Source: Armigeres subalbatus
Taxonomy: Eukaryota > Arthropoda > Insecta > Diptera > Culicidae
Length of the DNA: 64,000 nt
Assembly (NCBI RefSeq): GCF_024139115.2
Contig: NC_085141.1
Coordinates: forward strand, 368,985,925-369,049,924
Direction: 5' to 3'
The position numbers and the translations under genes are program-made. Below, in pieces: positions 44,326 through 56,721 of this stretch; position 1 is the stretch's first letter; the number at the start of each line of letters is the position of its first letter. The notes under the pieces were generated by a model. The model had not been told where the DNA came from. It was given only the letters and a program-made list of their open reading frames with translations, and did not search any database.

Positions 44326-47300
44326 GGCTCAAGAAGCCTCCTTTCAAGAGGCTCAGGAAGCCTCCTTTCAAGAGGCTCAGGAAGCCTCCTTTCAAGAGGC
44401 TCAGGAAGCCTCCTTTCAAGAGGCTCAGGAAGCCTCCTTTCAAGAGGCTCAGGAAGCCTCCTTTCAAGAGGCTCAGGAAGCCTCCTTTCAAGAGGCTCAG
44501 GAAGCCTCCTTTCAAGAGGCTCAGGAAGCCTCCTTTCAAGAGGCTCAGGAAGCCTCCTTTCAAGAGGCTCAGGAAGCCTCCTTTCAAGAGGCTCAGGAAG
44601 CCTCCTTTCAAGAGGCTCAGGAAGCCTCCTTTCAAGAGGCTCAGGAAGCCTCCTTTCAAGAGGCTCAGGAAGCCTCCTTTCAAGAGGCTCAGAGCCTCCT
44701 TTCAAGAGGCTCAGGAAGCCTCTTTCAAGAGGCTCACGGAGCTTCCTTTCAAGAGGCTCAGGAAGCCTCCTTTCAAGAGGCTCAGGAAGCCTCCTTTCAA
44801 GAGGCTCAGGAAGCCTCCTTTCAAGAGGCTCAGGAAGCCTCCTTTCAAGAGGCTCAGGAAGCCTCCTTTCAAGAGTCTCAGGAAGCCTCCTTTCAAGAGG
44901 CTCAGGAAGCCTCCTTTCAAGAGGCTCAGGAAGCCTCCTTTCAAGAGGCTCAGGAAGCCTCCTTTCAAGAGGCTCAGGAAGCCTCCTTTCAAGAGGCTCA
45001 GGAAGCCTCCTTTCAAGAGGCTCAGGAAGCCTCCTTTCAAGAGCCTCAGGAAGCCTCCTTTCAAGAGGCTCAGGAAGCCTCCTTTCAAGAGGCTCAGGAA
45101 GCCTCCTTTCAAGAGGCTCAGGAAGCCTCCTTTCAAGAGGCTCAGGAAGCCTCCTTTCAAGAGGCTCAGGAAGCCTCCTTTCAAGAGGCTCAGGAAGCCT
45201 CCTTTCAAGAGGCTCAGGAAGCCTCCTTTCAAGAGGCTCAGGAAGCCTCCTTTCAAGAGGCTCAGGAAGCCTCCTTTCAAGAGGCTCAGGAAGCCTCCTT
45301 TCAAGAGGCTCAGGAAGCCTCCTTTCAAGAGGCTCAGGAAGCCTCCTTTCAAGAGGCTCAGGAAGCCTCCTTTCAAGAGGCTCAGGAAGCCTCCTTTCAA
45401 GAGGCTCAGGAAGCCTCCTTTCAAGAGGCTCAGGAAGCCTCCTTTCAAGAGGCTCAGGAAGCCTCCTTTCAAGAGGCTCAGGAAGCCTCCTTTCAAGAGG
45501 CTCAGGAAGCCTCCTTTCAAGAGGCTCAGGAAGCCTCCTTTCAAGAGGCTCAGGAAGCCTCCTTTCAAGAGGCTCAGGAAGCCTCCTTTCAAGAGGCTCA
45601 GGAAGCCTCCTTTCAAGAGGCTCAGGAAGCCTCCTTCCAAGAGGCTCAGGAAGCCTCCTTTCAAGAGGCTCAGGAAGCCTCCTTTCAAGAGGCTCAGGAA
45701 GCCTCCTTTCAAGAGGCTCAGGAAGCCTCCTTTCAAGAGGCTCAGGAAGCCTCCTTTCAAGAGGCTCAGGAAGCCTCCTTTCAAGAGGCTCAGGAAGCCA
45801 CCTTTCAAGAGGCTCAGGAAGCCTCCTTTCAAGAGGCTCAGGAAGCCTCCTTTCAAGAGGCTCAGGAAGCCTACTTTCAAAAGGCTCAGGAAGCCTCCTT
45901 GCAAGAGGCTCAGGAAGCCTCCTTTCAAGAGGCTCAGGAAGCCTCCTTTCAAGAGGCTCAGGAAGCCTCCTTTCAAGAGGCTCAGGAAGCCTCCTTTCAA
46001 GAGGCTCAGGAAGCCTCCTTTCAAGAGGCTCAGGAAGCCTCCTTTCAAGAGGCTCAGGAAGCCTCCTTTCAAGAGGCTCAGGAAGCCTCCTTTCAAGAGG
46101 CTCAGGAAGCCTCCTTTCAAGAGGCTCAGGAAGCCTCCTTTCAAGAGGCTCAGGAAGCCTCCTTTCAAGAGGCTCAGGAAGCCTCCTTTCAAGAGGCTCA
46201 GGAAGCCTCCTTTCAAGAGGCTCAGGAAGCCTCCTGTCAAGAGGCTCAGGAAGCCTCCTTTCAAGAGGCTCAGGAAGCCTCCTTTCAAGAGGCTCAGGAA
46301 GCCTCCTTTCAAGAGGCTCAGGAAGCCTCCTTTCAAGAGGCTCAGGAAGCCTCCTTTCAAGAGGCTCAGGAAGCCTCCTTTCAAGAGGGTCAGGAAGCCT
46401 CCTTTCAAGAGGCTCAGGAAGCCTCCTTTCAAGAGGCTCAGGAAGCCTCCTTTCAAGAGGCTCAGGAAGCCTCCTTTCAAGAGGCTCAGGAAGCCTCCTT
46501 TCAAGAGGCTCAGGAAGCCTCCTTTCAAGAGGCTCAGGAAGCCTCCTTTCAAGAGGCTCAGGAAGCCTCCTTTCAAGAGGCTCAGGAAGCCTCCTTTCAA
46601 GAGGCTCAGGAAGCCTCCTTTCAAGAGGCTCAGGAAGCCTCCTTTCAAGAGGCTCAGGAAGCCTCCTTTCAAGAGGCTCAGGAAGCCTCCTTTCAAGAGG
46701 CTCAGGAAGCCTCCTTTCAAGAGGCTCAGGAAGCCTCCTTTCAAGAGGCTCAGGAAGCCTTCTTTCAAGAGGCTCAGGAAGCCTCCTTTCAAGAGGCTCA
46801 GGAAGCCTCCTTTCAAGAGGCTCAGGAAGCCTCCTTTCAAGAGGCTCAGGAAGCCTCCTTTCAAAAGGCTCAGGAAGCCTCCTTTCAAAAGGCTCAGGAA
46901 GCCTCCTTTCAAGAGGCTCAGGAAGCCTCCTTTCAAGAGGCTCAGGAAGCCTCCTTTCAAGAGGCTCAGGAAGCCTCCTTTCAAGAGGCTCAGGAAGCCT
47001 CCTTTCAAGAGGCTCAGGAAGCCTCCTTTCAAGAGGCTCAGGAAGCCTCCTTTCAAGAGGCTCAGGAAGCCTCCTTTCAAGAGGCTCAGGAAGCCTCCTT
47101 CAAGAGGCTCAGGAAGCCTCCTTTCAAGAGGCCCAGGAAGCCTCCTTCAAGAGGCTCAGGCCTCCTTTCAAGAGGCTCAGGAAGCCTCCTTCAAGAGGCT
47201 CAGGAAGCCTCCTTTCAAGAGGCTCAGGAAGCCTCCTTTCAAGAGGCTCAGGAAGCCTCCTTTCAAGAGGCTCAGGAAGCCTCCTTTCAAGAGGCCTCAG

Positions 47301-47860
47301 AAGCCTCCTTTCAAGAGGCCTCGGAAGCCTCCTTTCAAGAGGCTCGGAAGCCTCCTTTCAAGAGGCTCAGGAAGCCTCCTTTCAAGAGGCTCAGGAAGCC
47401 TCCTTTCAAGAGGCTCAGGAAGCCTCCTTTCAAGAGGCTCAGGAAGCCTCCTTTCAAGAGGCTCAGGAAGCCTCCTTTCAAGAGGCTCAGGAAGCCTCCT
47501 TTCAAGAGGCTCAGGAAGCCTCCTTTCAAGAGGCTCAGGAAGCCTCCTTTCAAGAGGCTCAGAAAGCCTTCTTTCAAGAGGCTCAGGAAGCCTTCTTTCA
47601 AGAGGCTCAGAAAGCCTCCTTTCAAGAGGCTCAGGAAGCCTCCTTTCAAGAGGCTCAGGAAGCCTCCTTTCAAGAGGCTCGGAAGCCTCCTTTCAAGAGG
47701 CTCAGGAAGCCTCCTTTTAAAACGTTTGGAAGGCTTCTTGCAAGAGACTCGGAAGCCTCTTTTCAAAAATTTTGGAAGCCTCTTTGCAAGAAGCTCGGAA
47801 GCTTCCTTACAAGTGGCTTGGGAGCCTCCTGTAAAGACGTTCGAAAGCCTCATTTCCAGC
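44326..47860. repeat. 24-bp array (GGCTCAGGAAGCC + TCCTTTCAAGA), homogeneous part
   Basis: From about 44326 an extra A makes the unit 24 bp, and about 140 nearly identical copies follow to about 47715; the last 150 bp are diverged. The change from 23 to 24 bp makes the period divisible by three, so frames run on: [16 protein letters not shown] and KRLRKPPF types on plus (up to 1,183 codons) and LLKGGFLS and EPLERRLP types on minus. The sixth frame has a TGA in every unit. I read these as repeat translations, not genes. Confidence 0.96.
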
Positions 47861-48546
47861 CAGATTGACAGAGATGTGGAGCCTTCGACTTCAACGAGTG
47901 ACCGATCAAGTGCCAAAATTGATCTAGAGATCATTGCCTTAGATTAAATTGTGCTCTGATGATCCGATCTTAATCTGCTGCACTTCCTTCCGGTTGCTGA
48001 AAAACATGAATTCAGTTTTATGATGTGCAAATCCAGCTTTTTCTTACACATCCAGTTCTAAAATATTTTACCACCTGCGTTACGCGTACTTCCACCTCTT
48101 CTACTGTTCTCCGATAACCATTATACCACGTCGTCCACAATCCCAACGATCTTCACACCTCTTGGTAGTCCTAGCTACAAAAACCCATCGTTCCGTTGTG
48201 CGGGACTTTTTTTTTTAGCAAATCGGGGGCTAATTTGGACATAATGCTTATATAAATCGGCTCAAACGACGCATTGGGATTATATCTTTGTGTATGTGTG
48301 TCCAAAAATGAACACACTTTTTGGAGCATAACACCAAGTTACATTTGATGAAGAATGTGGTCTGGTTTTTTGCTTATAAAAAATAAACCCGACCGGCCAC
48401 TGACAAAACATTGCTTTTTTCAAAGTCCCCCATCAGAAAAAAAAACAGTGAAAATAATTCACTAACAATGATAGTACAGTGCAAGCATATAAACTATAGA
48501 AGAGCTATTATGATTTTTCTATTATGTTCTTCTCGATACATTTCAA
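47861..48546. other. No recognised gene
   Basis: Unique-looking sequence to the right of the array, AT-rich towards 48546. Part may belong to the repeat whose terminus is at 48547-48597. Confidence 0.35.
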
Positions 48547-48597
48547 ATTGAACGAGAAAGGTATCATCGCCGATTAATCTGGATTTTTAAATACATT
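48547..48597 (-). mobile_element. Terminus of the GCCTTTCTCGT-type repeat
   Basis: AACGAGAAAGGTATCATCGCC and GATTAATCTGGATTTTTAAA form the reverse complement of the left end of the element at 31908-32470. The rest of the element to the left is not clearly alignable by eye. Confidence 0.45.
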
Positions 48598-48642
48598 ATT
48601 TGTATTTTGTTTATTGCTGATTCAACTATGAATATATGTGGT

Positions 48643-48690
48643 GATGTGGTGATAATTAATAACAGTTCAGTTATTAATTATCACCACATC
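48643..48690. repeat. Perfect 21-bp hairpin
   Basis: GATGTGGTGATAATTAATAA plus C (48643-48663) is exactly mirrored as its reverse complement at 48670-48690 around the loop AGTTCA. It may be a tiny fold-back insertion. Confidence 0.8.
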
Positions 48691-48699
48691 GTTTTTATT

Positions 48700-51560
48700 T
48701 AATTTGTTTCTATTTACTGTAATAAATAAAACTCAGATCAACAAGGAAATTGAATTCACAGCAAATTTTCACCACTTATTGCAATATTATGAAGCTGCCG
48801 GAATAAATGGAAACAAGAATTACTTTCGAGTGCACTTGTGCTTTTTGTTGGAGCATTTTATCCACCGGCATATTTTCGATTCACAAGATGGCACTCAAGA
48901 CCAAATGCACATCTGATTTCATTCTGGAGAAGGGGAAGCATTCAAAAACTGAGCAATGTGGGATTATGATTATCGACATTAGCACATATTTTATTTCGTT
49001 CAACCCTTCTACTCAGTAAAATAACATTAAATTTGAGTACAACAACATCCAATATCCATTTATTCACTTTTGGGTTGAGAAGAAAAGTCACTTCCGGTTG
49101 GCAAAACCCTTGAATTTATTTTTTTTGCTCGCATTGAACCCAACCGGAGCAGGCCTTGGATTTTGCAGAATGGAAACAAAGATCAAGCGTAGTTGACCCC
49201 GACCCGAGGAGGGTACGTACGTAGCAAATGGTCTCCTGATGCCTGCCGAGCACAAAGTCAGGCAAAAAAGCGAGCGATTCTAGATAAAAAGCGAAAGAAG
49301 ACGCGACACGACGTCCACCCTAGATGGCTGCTGGAGCGAAGGATGCTGGAAAGCGAAGTCGAGTGCAAACCGAAAGGTCGTAAAAAATTTAGGGGTCCGT
49401 TCCGCTGATTCTGTTTTGTGTTTTTATCTCGACAATCTCTCCGCCGGGTCGTTTGGTCGGACCACGAAGATTTTTTCGCATCGGGGGAAAGATAATGAAT
49501 TTCGACAATGTTCTGCACCGGGGGTGTTGTTTTAACGACGTTTATGATCACGCTGTTCCGACATCGCTAACAGCACGGATGCTATGGAGGAATTGGATGA
49601 AATTGGTTGCTTCCTGGCGTCTGGAAAATTTAACGTTAAGTATCGTTCCTTTTGGGTTCACTTTTTCCTAGTGAAAGTAGGTAGTTTGATGTTCCTACCA
49701 ACACACTTCAAAATATGTTGTTAGATAATTTATCACCACTTCGTCATCCTTTTTTCGAAACCGCCCCTTAACTCATTAGCTTAATTGAAATAGAGGGAAA
49801 TAAACACTTCTAGTAGCACTTGTTTCCAATTTTGTCCTAATGTTGATAATACTGAATCGAATTTCGATGTCAGAAGCTTGGTTACTCTTTTCCTGCTTCT
49901 GATATAGGAAAATAATAACATCGTACGATAACTATACCAGTTTTGACCATGGCTCCTAATTGGAACATTTTTCTGAAAAAATTTTTTAGGCTTTGCTGCT
50001 TCCAACTGATCGATTATTTCAGAAGATTTTGTATTTTTATAGTTGGTTAAATTAGGCACTAAAATAGTAGTGTACCGTATGCAAAATACAGCTGAAAATA
50101 CTAATTGACTAATGTTTAGATTCTGGTCCGCATAACAATGGAACTAATTGAGGAACGTCCACTTCTCAAACAGCGATTTTTACAGTTACAATAAAAGTTC
50201 ATACCACGTTTTGTAAAACATTTAAAAATATCAAACATGCTAGCATTGATATAAGAAGATTAGTAAATTTCCATTCAATACGGACTATCAGTCGCTTGAC
50301 CTGAAAAAAATCACGGGAGACAACCACAGTCCGTTTCTTCTAATCCTTCATCCCAAACTCTTCAATGGCTCTACATTCCAACTAGCACTTGGTCTGTTTT
50401 CAACCTAATATTCTATTAGCATTTCCACAATCATTGATCGAAAGATATTTGATGCCTGTCATTGCTCAAGGCAGTCATGCATTTTTCCACCCGAAAACAT
50501 CCTATAACGAACCGAGAACCGTACTCGTTTATTTCCGGGTTTCTAATCCTACGGCTTTGCTCGCAAGCCTAACTGAAAACCCCCATCATCTAAACTAACC
50601 TTAAATTCCTGTTTATCACGCTGTTTGAAAAACACGAGACCATTAGTGCTTTGCGTTGTGATAACGCAATCCGTTGGTAGCGAGCGATTGTTAATGTTTA
50701 CCAAACAACCCATCATTCTCGTGTTCCAGATTTATATTTAAATTAGAACTGGTGATAATGGCTTGTCGACACCGTTCAATAAATGTAATCTCCATTCGTA
50801 GAACGGTACTTTTAATTTCAGTTTTCCTTTCAACTTTTTTACTACATTTAATTGTAATTTTTCCTCATATTACCGGTTCAAAAAGTGATGAAAACCATTT
50901 TTTGACAAAATGTTCTAAAACTTCTAAACATTCCTTGAATTTTGCTCTTCATGTTCTACCTGACCAGCACAGTGTTTTATGGGGCCTCGGGAGTTTTTTT
51001 TTTAAATGGAGCAGCTCCTTGGAATACAATAACATGAATGTACCCAAATATCAGTATACCCAGAACATCAAAGCTCAATCAATACTCCAAACTATCTTTG
51101 AGTGAACTTGGTCATTAAACGCGGTGTTGGCCTTATTTTGAAGTTGAAATAACTCCATGGGACATCATTTCCTTATTGTGCACATGCCACAATTTTTCAC
51201 TATTCTTGAGTTCAGATTTAGATTCCTGAAGGCAGACAAGTGGTGGGAAGCCTGTTGCAGGACAGTGCTTGAGTCCCTGTTGGCAGTCTAGTGGCTCAGG
51301 TGGGTGAGTGTTGGGGTACATGTATGTGGTGTGTGTCGTTGTTGGAGCAGTAGGTGAGTTGAGGCGCATATGTACCTTTGTGCACGTTTTGTGAGAGCGC
51401 TGCTCAATAGTGACCCCCCGAACTATTGGTTAATTGCGGACCAAGGGAAAAGACTGGAGAATAATATCGAATTCGTTTTTAAACCTGGGTCAGTGCCAAC
51501 CTGAACCCTGAATAAAAAAACATTTTCAGTATCATCTGTCATTGGATATGTTAGTGTGCG
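48700..51560. other. No recognised gene
   Basis: Long unique-looking interval. A very basic 71-codon plus frame at 49193-49408 (Lys/Arg-rich) and a 117-codon frame at 50752-51105 are the only notable openings; neither matches a family I know and neither has convincing splice sites. Confidence 0.3.
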
Positions 51561-51562
51561 TA

Positions 51563-52583
51563 CACTCAGGCAAATGAACATGCGAAATACATAAGGCACA
51601 AATGATGAATCTACAAGATTGATGAAAATATTTAAAACATAAGTTTCTCATGTTTTCCATCTTCAGCTCTTTAGATTTCATTAGCGGACGTATGTTGTTT
51701 ATTCGTTGCATGGATTGAATTTCATGAGACACCTTTTGAAATTTTGTTCAAAGCTGATTTGAAGAAAATCATAAGGCATTTTATGAAAGACATCATGCTC
51801 ATTTTAGTTACCCTAATCGGAAGGAAGGCGCTTCTGTCTAGAGAATCATGTTCTCACTTATTGCAAAGTTTTCAAGTCGTGAACGGTTAAATTCAACATC
51901 GAGGGGGTGTGAAAAAAATATTAAGATGAAGTGTTCTCAAGTGTCGACGGTGAACAATATAGTGTTCAACGGTAAAATATTAACCCAATATGTGAAAAGA
52001 AACAGAAATCTAGATTCAAAGATATTTTGAAACGCGTTCTCCATCGCCCATTTTTTCATACCCCCTCGAATACAACCGAAACGCAAATATGAAATCACAT
52101 GTCATGTATGCATAACTATATGAATGAACAAAAAATTTTGATTACCATCTGACATTAATCACGCATGTTTATAACTCAAGAAAATTTTCAATATACGCTA
52201 ATTAGGAATTCATAATGCAGCATTATGAATCGCTTAATATATCGCAAAATGCAATAATGAATTCATAAATCTTCATTATGAATTAATTAGGATGCTTACG
52301 AAAATTCTAAATTCATAAATACGAAATTCATAAGGCATGGTTATGACCTCCAAATACTACTTCTGCGATTCATAAGGTAGGGCTATGGATTAATTTATGT
52401 GTAGCGTACAGCGTTTATAATGCTTCATTGTAATTTCATAAATGTGCCTTAAGAAAATGTTATGTTTTGTATTGACCATGAAAATTTATTTCATAATGAG
52501 TCCTTTTGAATTTTGAATCCAAAACTTATTGCAAATTTCCAAAAGGCAGAATTATGATATTCGATAGCCAATTTGCCTGAGTG
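51563..52583. mobile_element. 1.0-kb TA element with CACTCAGGCAAAT ends
   Basis: TA (51561-51562 and 52584-52585) flanks perfect 13-bp inverted ends CACTCAGGCAAAT. The interior is AT-rich and packed with AATTCATAA and CATAAGGCA motifs, mostly at 52190-52560. The TA duplication suggests a Tc1/mariner-type mover. No transposase frame. Confidence 0.82.
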
Positions 52584-52589
52584 TAGTAT

Positions 52590-53165
52590 TTGTATTGTTT
52601 TGATTCGAAACATATGATCACCCAACCGGACTGACAGTGCGATGGCCACTACTAATCAATTAATAACGTTTAGGCTGGGACGGGACTTGCAAAGAGGAAA
52701 AAATGTAACTTCATCTGCAACCAGCAAGCGCTGTCACGAATTGTCAGATGCAACCAGCACCTTTGTGTGTAAAAGTATTGGTATCCCTCAAAAAGTATTC
52801 CGAATGATTTTGTTTTACGAGTACTTTTTCACTTTGAAAAGTATTCTAGAAAAGCCGGACAGCTTAATATTGAACTGTTATGAATTTTCCGATAGGAAAA
52901 TCTTTATAAAAATAAGTTTACAAATCCGTAAATCACAAACACTTTTATTGTGCTCAGAAGATTCTACCCGGGATTTAGGTGAAACACTCAAGGAAACAGT
53001 TGAGAATCAATGATCAACTGTGATGAAAAGAAGAACAAGTGTCAAAACAAGGAAAAAGAAGCCGTCTTTGCAGGTCTCGTCTCAGCGTTTAGGTACTCGC
53101 ACTGATTTTTGCGAATAGCGAAAATCACTTTTGGTTGGATATATGTATATAATGGTATTCTGTAA
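52590..53165. other. No recognised gene; 123-codon open frame
   Basis: A plus frame at 52642-53013 starts at an ATG and ends at a stop, but shows no domain or repeat that I can name. It lies between two mobile elements. Confidence 0.25.
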
Positions 53166-53170
53166 TCCTG

Positions 53171-54290
53171 CACACCAAATTTTAGTTTGAATGTACGGTA
53201 ATTCATTTTACATTCTTGATCCGTAAAATGAAATTTTTGCTGAATGGTCAGTAAAATGAGTACAATTTACAAATTTATGACACAGAACTACAAACTGTCA
53301 GCAATTCAAATGAGAATTATGCTGAACATTTGTATTTTTTTTACCGAAAAACTCAGTAAGTCAAGGAGTGTCATTGTATCCCAACTGTTCAGTAAAAAAA
53401 TAGCCAACGATCAGTAAATATTTGAAAGAATGCTGGAAAAAGTGGTAAAAACTACTGAAGCACAGCAAATTATACTGAACAAGTCAGTAATAACACATCT
53501 GTCAAATTACAGCTATTTTCTATCAAACGCGCGCAGAAGTCGAAGCGGATATATTTACGATTCGGGAGAAAAAGTGAGATTTTTTCGTGAGTTAACAGTT
53601 AAAACAAAGTTCCAAAGTTATGGAGGATGTGCTGGACGTAATCGCCGTGACCGATGCAGGAATAAGTGCTCAATACCTGCCCTCGACCTTCAGACAAGGA
53701 GTATTTTTCGTTCTTCTCTTCTTTGTTGGGTGCAGGAACACTCAACACGATAGGCGAAAAATTGATGCGTACTTTAACATAATTATGATTCTTTTTTCAT
53801 TTAAATATGCAGTAAATTTGATAGAATAAAAAACGGGCTTGACATTATTGAAGCCAACTTAACTATCAAATTAAAATAATAAAAATTCATTGAAAAATAT
53901 ATATGTTGCGGTTTATTTTATTTATTATCAAATTTTCCATTCATTACCCGAATTTCCCAGTAAAATCTACCGAAAAGTGTGTTATACTTGACAACTGACT
54001 ATGATTTGTAAATTTTACCGACTACAGTATTGATTGATGAGGTTGTCAGTAATTTTTGACAGCTGAGTATTGCTTGCCAAATTTGCTGATCGTTCAGTAA
54101 AGCATGCTCAGCTGTTTGAAAGTCAGTAAAATTTTTACCGTATAGGGCAATGCACGGACTGCTTTGTCTCTTTCTCGCTGAAAAGAAACTAGAAAACAAC
54201 AAGGCCAGTAAACGTCAAAATTTATGAGGAACGAAAGAGAAAGAGATGTTTCCGTGCAGTGCCCTATACAGTAAAAAAAAACTTGGTGTG
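53171..54290. mobile_element. CACACCAA-ended element rich in CAGTAAAAT motifs
   Basis: CACACCAAATTTTAG at the left is answered by inverted AAACTTGGTGTG at the right. CAGTAAA/TTTACTG motifs recur near both ends (53205-53470 and 53950-54140), typical of subterminal repeats. A centre of different composition (53600-53760) contains two open frames of 69 and 107 codons that I cannot identify and that may be captured host sequence. A small MITE is inserted at 54143-54266. Confidence 0.6.
54143..54266. mobile_element. TAGGGCACTGCACGGA-type MITE, copy 3
   Basis: TAGGGCAATGCACGGACTGC at the left and inverted TTCCGTGCAGTGCCCTA at the right, with TA repeated outside. Its middle has AACAAGGCCAGTAAACG. 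It is inserted in the subterminal part of the element at 53171-54290. Confidence 0.88.
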
Positions 54291-54414
54291 TGTGCACATT
54301 TTTTACCAAGGATTCCATATGACATTTATCTACACAGAGAAAAAAAAAGTTGGGATTCCAACATTTTCTAATTTCATTTCAAAAGGATGGAAAAATTGGT
54401 ATTTTTGAGTGCTA

Positions 54415-54651
54415 GGGTAAGACACCCAGAAATCACCCTCCCCCCAGTTTTCGCCCACCTATTTTAAAACCTTCATTTCTCGAAAACTAGTTGTTGGAAA
54501 CAGTCAAAGTTCAAGTTTTTTCGTAATTGATTGATGCTTGTATGGAAAAACTTCAACTGTAACTGTTTTCAACAACTAGTTTACGAGAAATGAAGATTTT
54601 AAAATAGGTGGGCGAAAACTGGGGGGAGGGCGATTTCTGGGTGTCTTACCC
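54415..54651. mobile_element. Palindromic TA MITE with about 88-bp arms
   Basis: TA (54413-54414 and 54652-54653) flanks arms that start GGGTAAGACACCCAGAAATC and run through CCCCCAGTTTTCGCCCACC and CTTCATTTCTCG to AACTAGTTGTTG. The arms are nearly identical. The short centre carries GTAATTGATTGATGC. Confidence 0.9.
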
Positions 54652-54659
54652 TAAACCTT

Positions 54660-56200
54660 GTTATTCAAATACTATATTGATTCAAATGAAAGTTTTTTCT
54701 CAAATTAAACTTGTGATTTTTACAGTGAGAACTCTCAGAATAAAAATTGTAAAATATTTAATCATGGTTCAACATTTCACATTTTTGGCAACACTGACAA
54801 AAAGAAATAACGTTACTGGCAGCCCGCGACAATCTGTCAGTAACAGAGAGTAACAGTAACAATTTTAAATTAAAAAAAATCGAAAATATTCTCATCGTCA
54901 ATCGATGACCGCTTTTCCGGTGGCGTTTCGCGATTTCCATGAATTGTTAAGAACCAACAAACCCTTTTTCTAGGGGAGGTAAAGAAGTGCTCGTTCCGTG
55001 CGTGTGTGCCTTCTCTATCAAAAAAGGAGATCACCAAGAGCCTGCATCAGAGCCGTTTTGTGTTCGAGTTTGTGTTTAGTATTGAGTATGAAAGACCCAG
55101 TTTTCTCCGGACCACGGATTTTCATGCGATTCTACCCGAAACTGCCGAAGGATTCATCGCCCAAATAGCTTCAAACCATACGAATCGATACTTAAGCAGC
55201 CACCGAAAGCCTCCTTCCGCCGCCATCCAGACGTTTAGTTTGTGAGATGTCCAACTACAGTTCAATAAATGGCGGTTCTGTTATCTGTTTCGGAGTACAT
55301 ATTCTGTTGCAGGTTTGTAGTTTATAATTTATTTATAAGTGATAACGAAACTCTAGGGATTACAATTATTTTTCAGTACCAAGACGGACCGAAAGTGCAT
55401 AATTCGGCCTCCACGAATCGAAGCGCGACGGAGGTATGATGAAAGATTTGGCCCTGCTATTTAAACGCAACATTATCACACCCCGGAACCCAGTGAGGAA
55501 TCTGCCGATGCTATCAGCTGATGTGGTTGACTTCGTGTTCCGATGGTGACGGTAATCAGCATTGAGTATATGTCCGATTTGGTCGAGATGAGATGAATAG
55601 CAATGACAAAAAAATCTGGTAAGTATGCAAAACTTTGTTTTGGTGATGAACCGTTCGAATGACGTGCGTTTCGTTTCTATCAGGTGCGTCAATTGGAATG
55701 ATAATCGAGAACCAGAAGAGTATTTACTCAGATGCCGGAAAATGCATATCATCTCGCTGCCTTCATCAACACAAAAAGCAACAATATAAACGTTTCCGGA
55801 ATAAGACGCCAGAACAAAAAAAAAAAACGTGGAAAAATCCGCTAATTTTATATATAAGGAATAAAACTTTGAAAAAAATAAAATAAAATAAATAACGAAG
55901 CAAAATAATCAATTTCGACTTTTTTTGGATTTGAAAACGCATACAACTTGTTATGTTGAAAGAATCACTAGTTGATACGAATGAAAAAAACACATTTAGT
56001 TTTGAGAGGAAAATGTTATTTTGAGAAAGTTTGCTTTTATTACACTTCTCCATGAAACCACATTTTGGAAATTGTGGATATAACAATTCCATATTTTCTA
56101 CTGAAAATCACTAACTAATTTTCATAATTTAACCAACATTTGAGCGATTCCAAGCAACTGCATCAAAATTTAACAAAATTTTTAATTCATGATTTTCTAT
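54660..56200. other. No recognised gene
   Basis: Balanced sequence at 54980-55780 with frames of 75-128 codons on both strands, AT-rich after 55790. Nothing has a recognisable domain. Confidence 0.3.
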
Positions 56201-56205
56201 TGAGT

Positions 56206-56721
56206 TGAAACTTTGCACAGTTTTTCAATTTCATCTAAATCGTCATTTTTCGATATCAAATCTTTTTATTGAGTCACGACTAACTTTTCAAAAGGGTGTA
56301 TGTGAAAATGGTTCAAAAATATTCAAAGAGCTGCACAGCAAAAACGGAATGTTCGATTGTTATGATGTTTTCAGCAAAGTTAGACAACTAAATGGTGATT
56401 CTAAAAAAAAGCACATCGTAAAAAAAAATTTTTTTGCTTTAGAAAATATCATTTTTGTCACAAAAACTCAAATATCTCAAAACCCTACCTTTTTACGAAC
56501 GTAATTTTTTCAGGGAAAACGGTCCATTATATTAGCTATCTACCATAAAAATTTGGTGATGGTAAACTAATAAACAAAAAAGTTATGACATTTCAAACAT
56601 TACACAATTTTCACACATAGTAAACAAAAAAAATATTTCCGTGTATTTTTTTTTCAAGAATCGCAGTTTGATGCTGATTTTATTGTTAAGGGCCTTGCGT
56701 GAGTTAAACAAGTTGTTTTTA
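56206..56721. repeat. Left arm of a 516-bp inverted repeat
   Basis: The arm reads TGAAACTTTGCACAGTTTTT through ATCGTCATTTTTCGATATCA to GGGCCTTGCGTGAG. Its reverse complement, with scattered substitutions, is at 59460-59977. The inner end of this arm overlaps the last 20 or so codons of the transposase-like frame at 56654-57772. Confidence 0.88.

Noticed and set aside
42975..47860. CRISPR array
   Set aside because: Unit is 23-24 bp with no distinct unique spacers; eukaryotic minisatellite context and no cas genes.
44317..47947. 1,183-, 789- and 682-codon frames as structural proteins
   Set aside because: They overlap on both strands and translate the 24-bp unit; no start context, domain or splice evidence.
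49193..49408. Lys/Arg-rich 71-codon frame as a nuclear or ribosomal protein exon
   Set aside because: No family motif recognised and no convincing splice sites; composition alone is weak.
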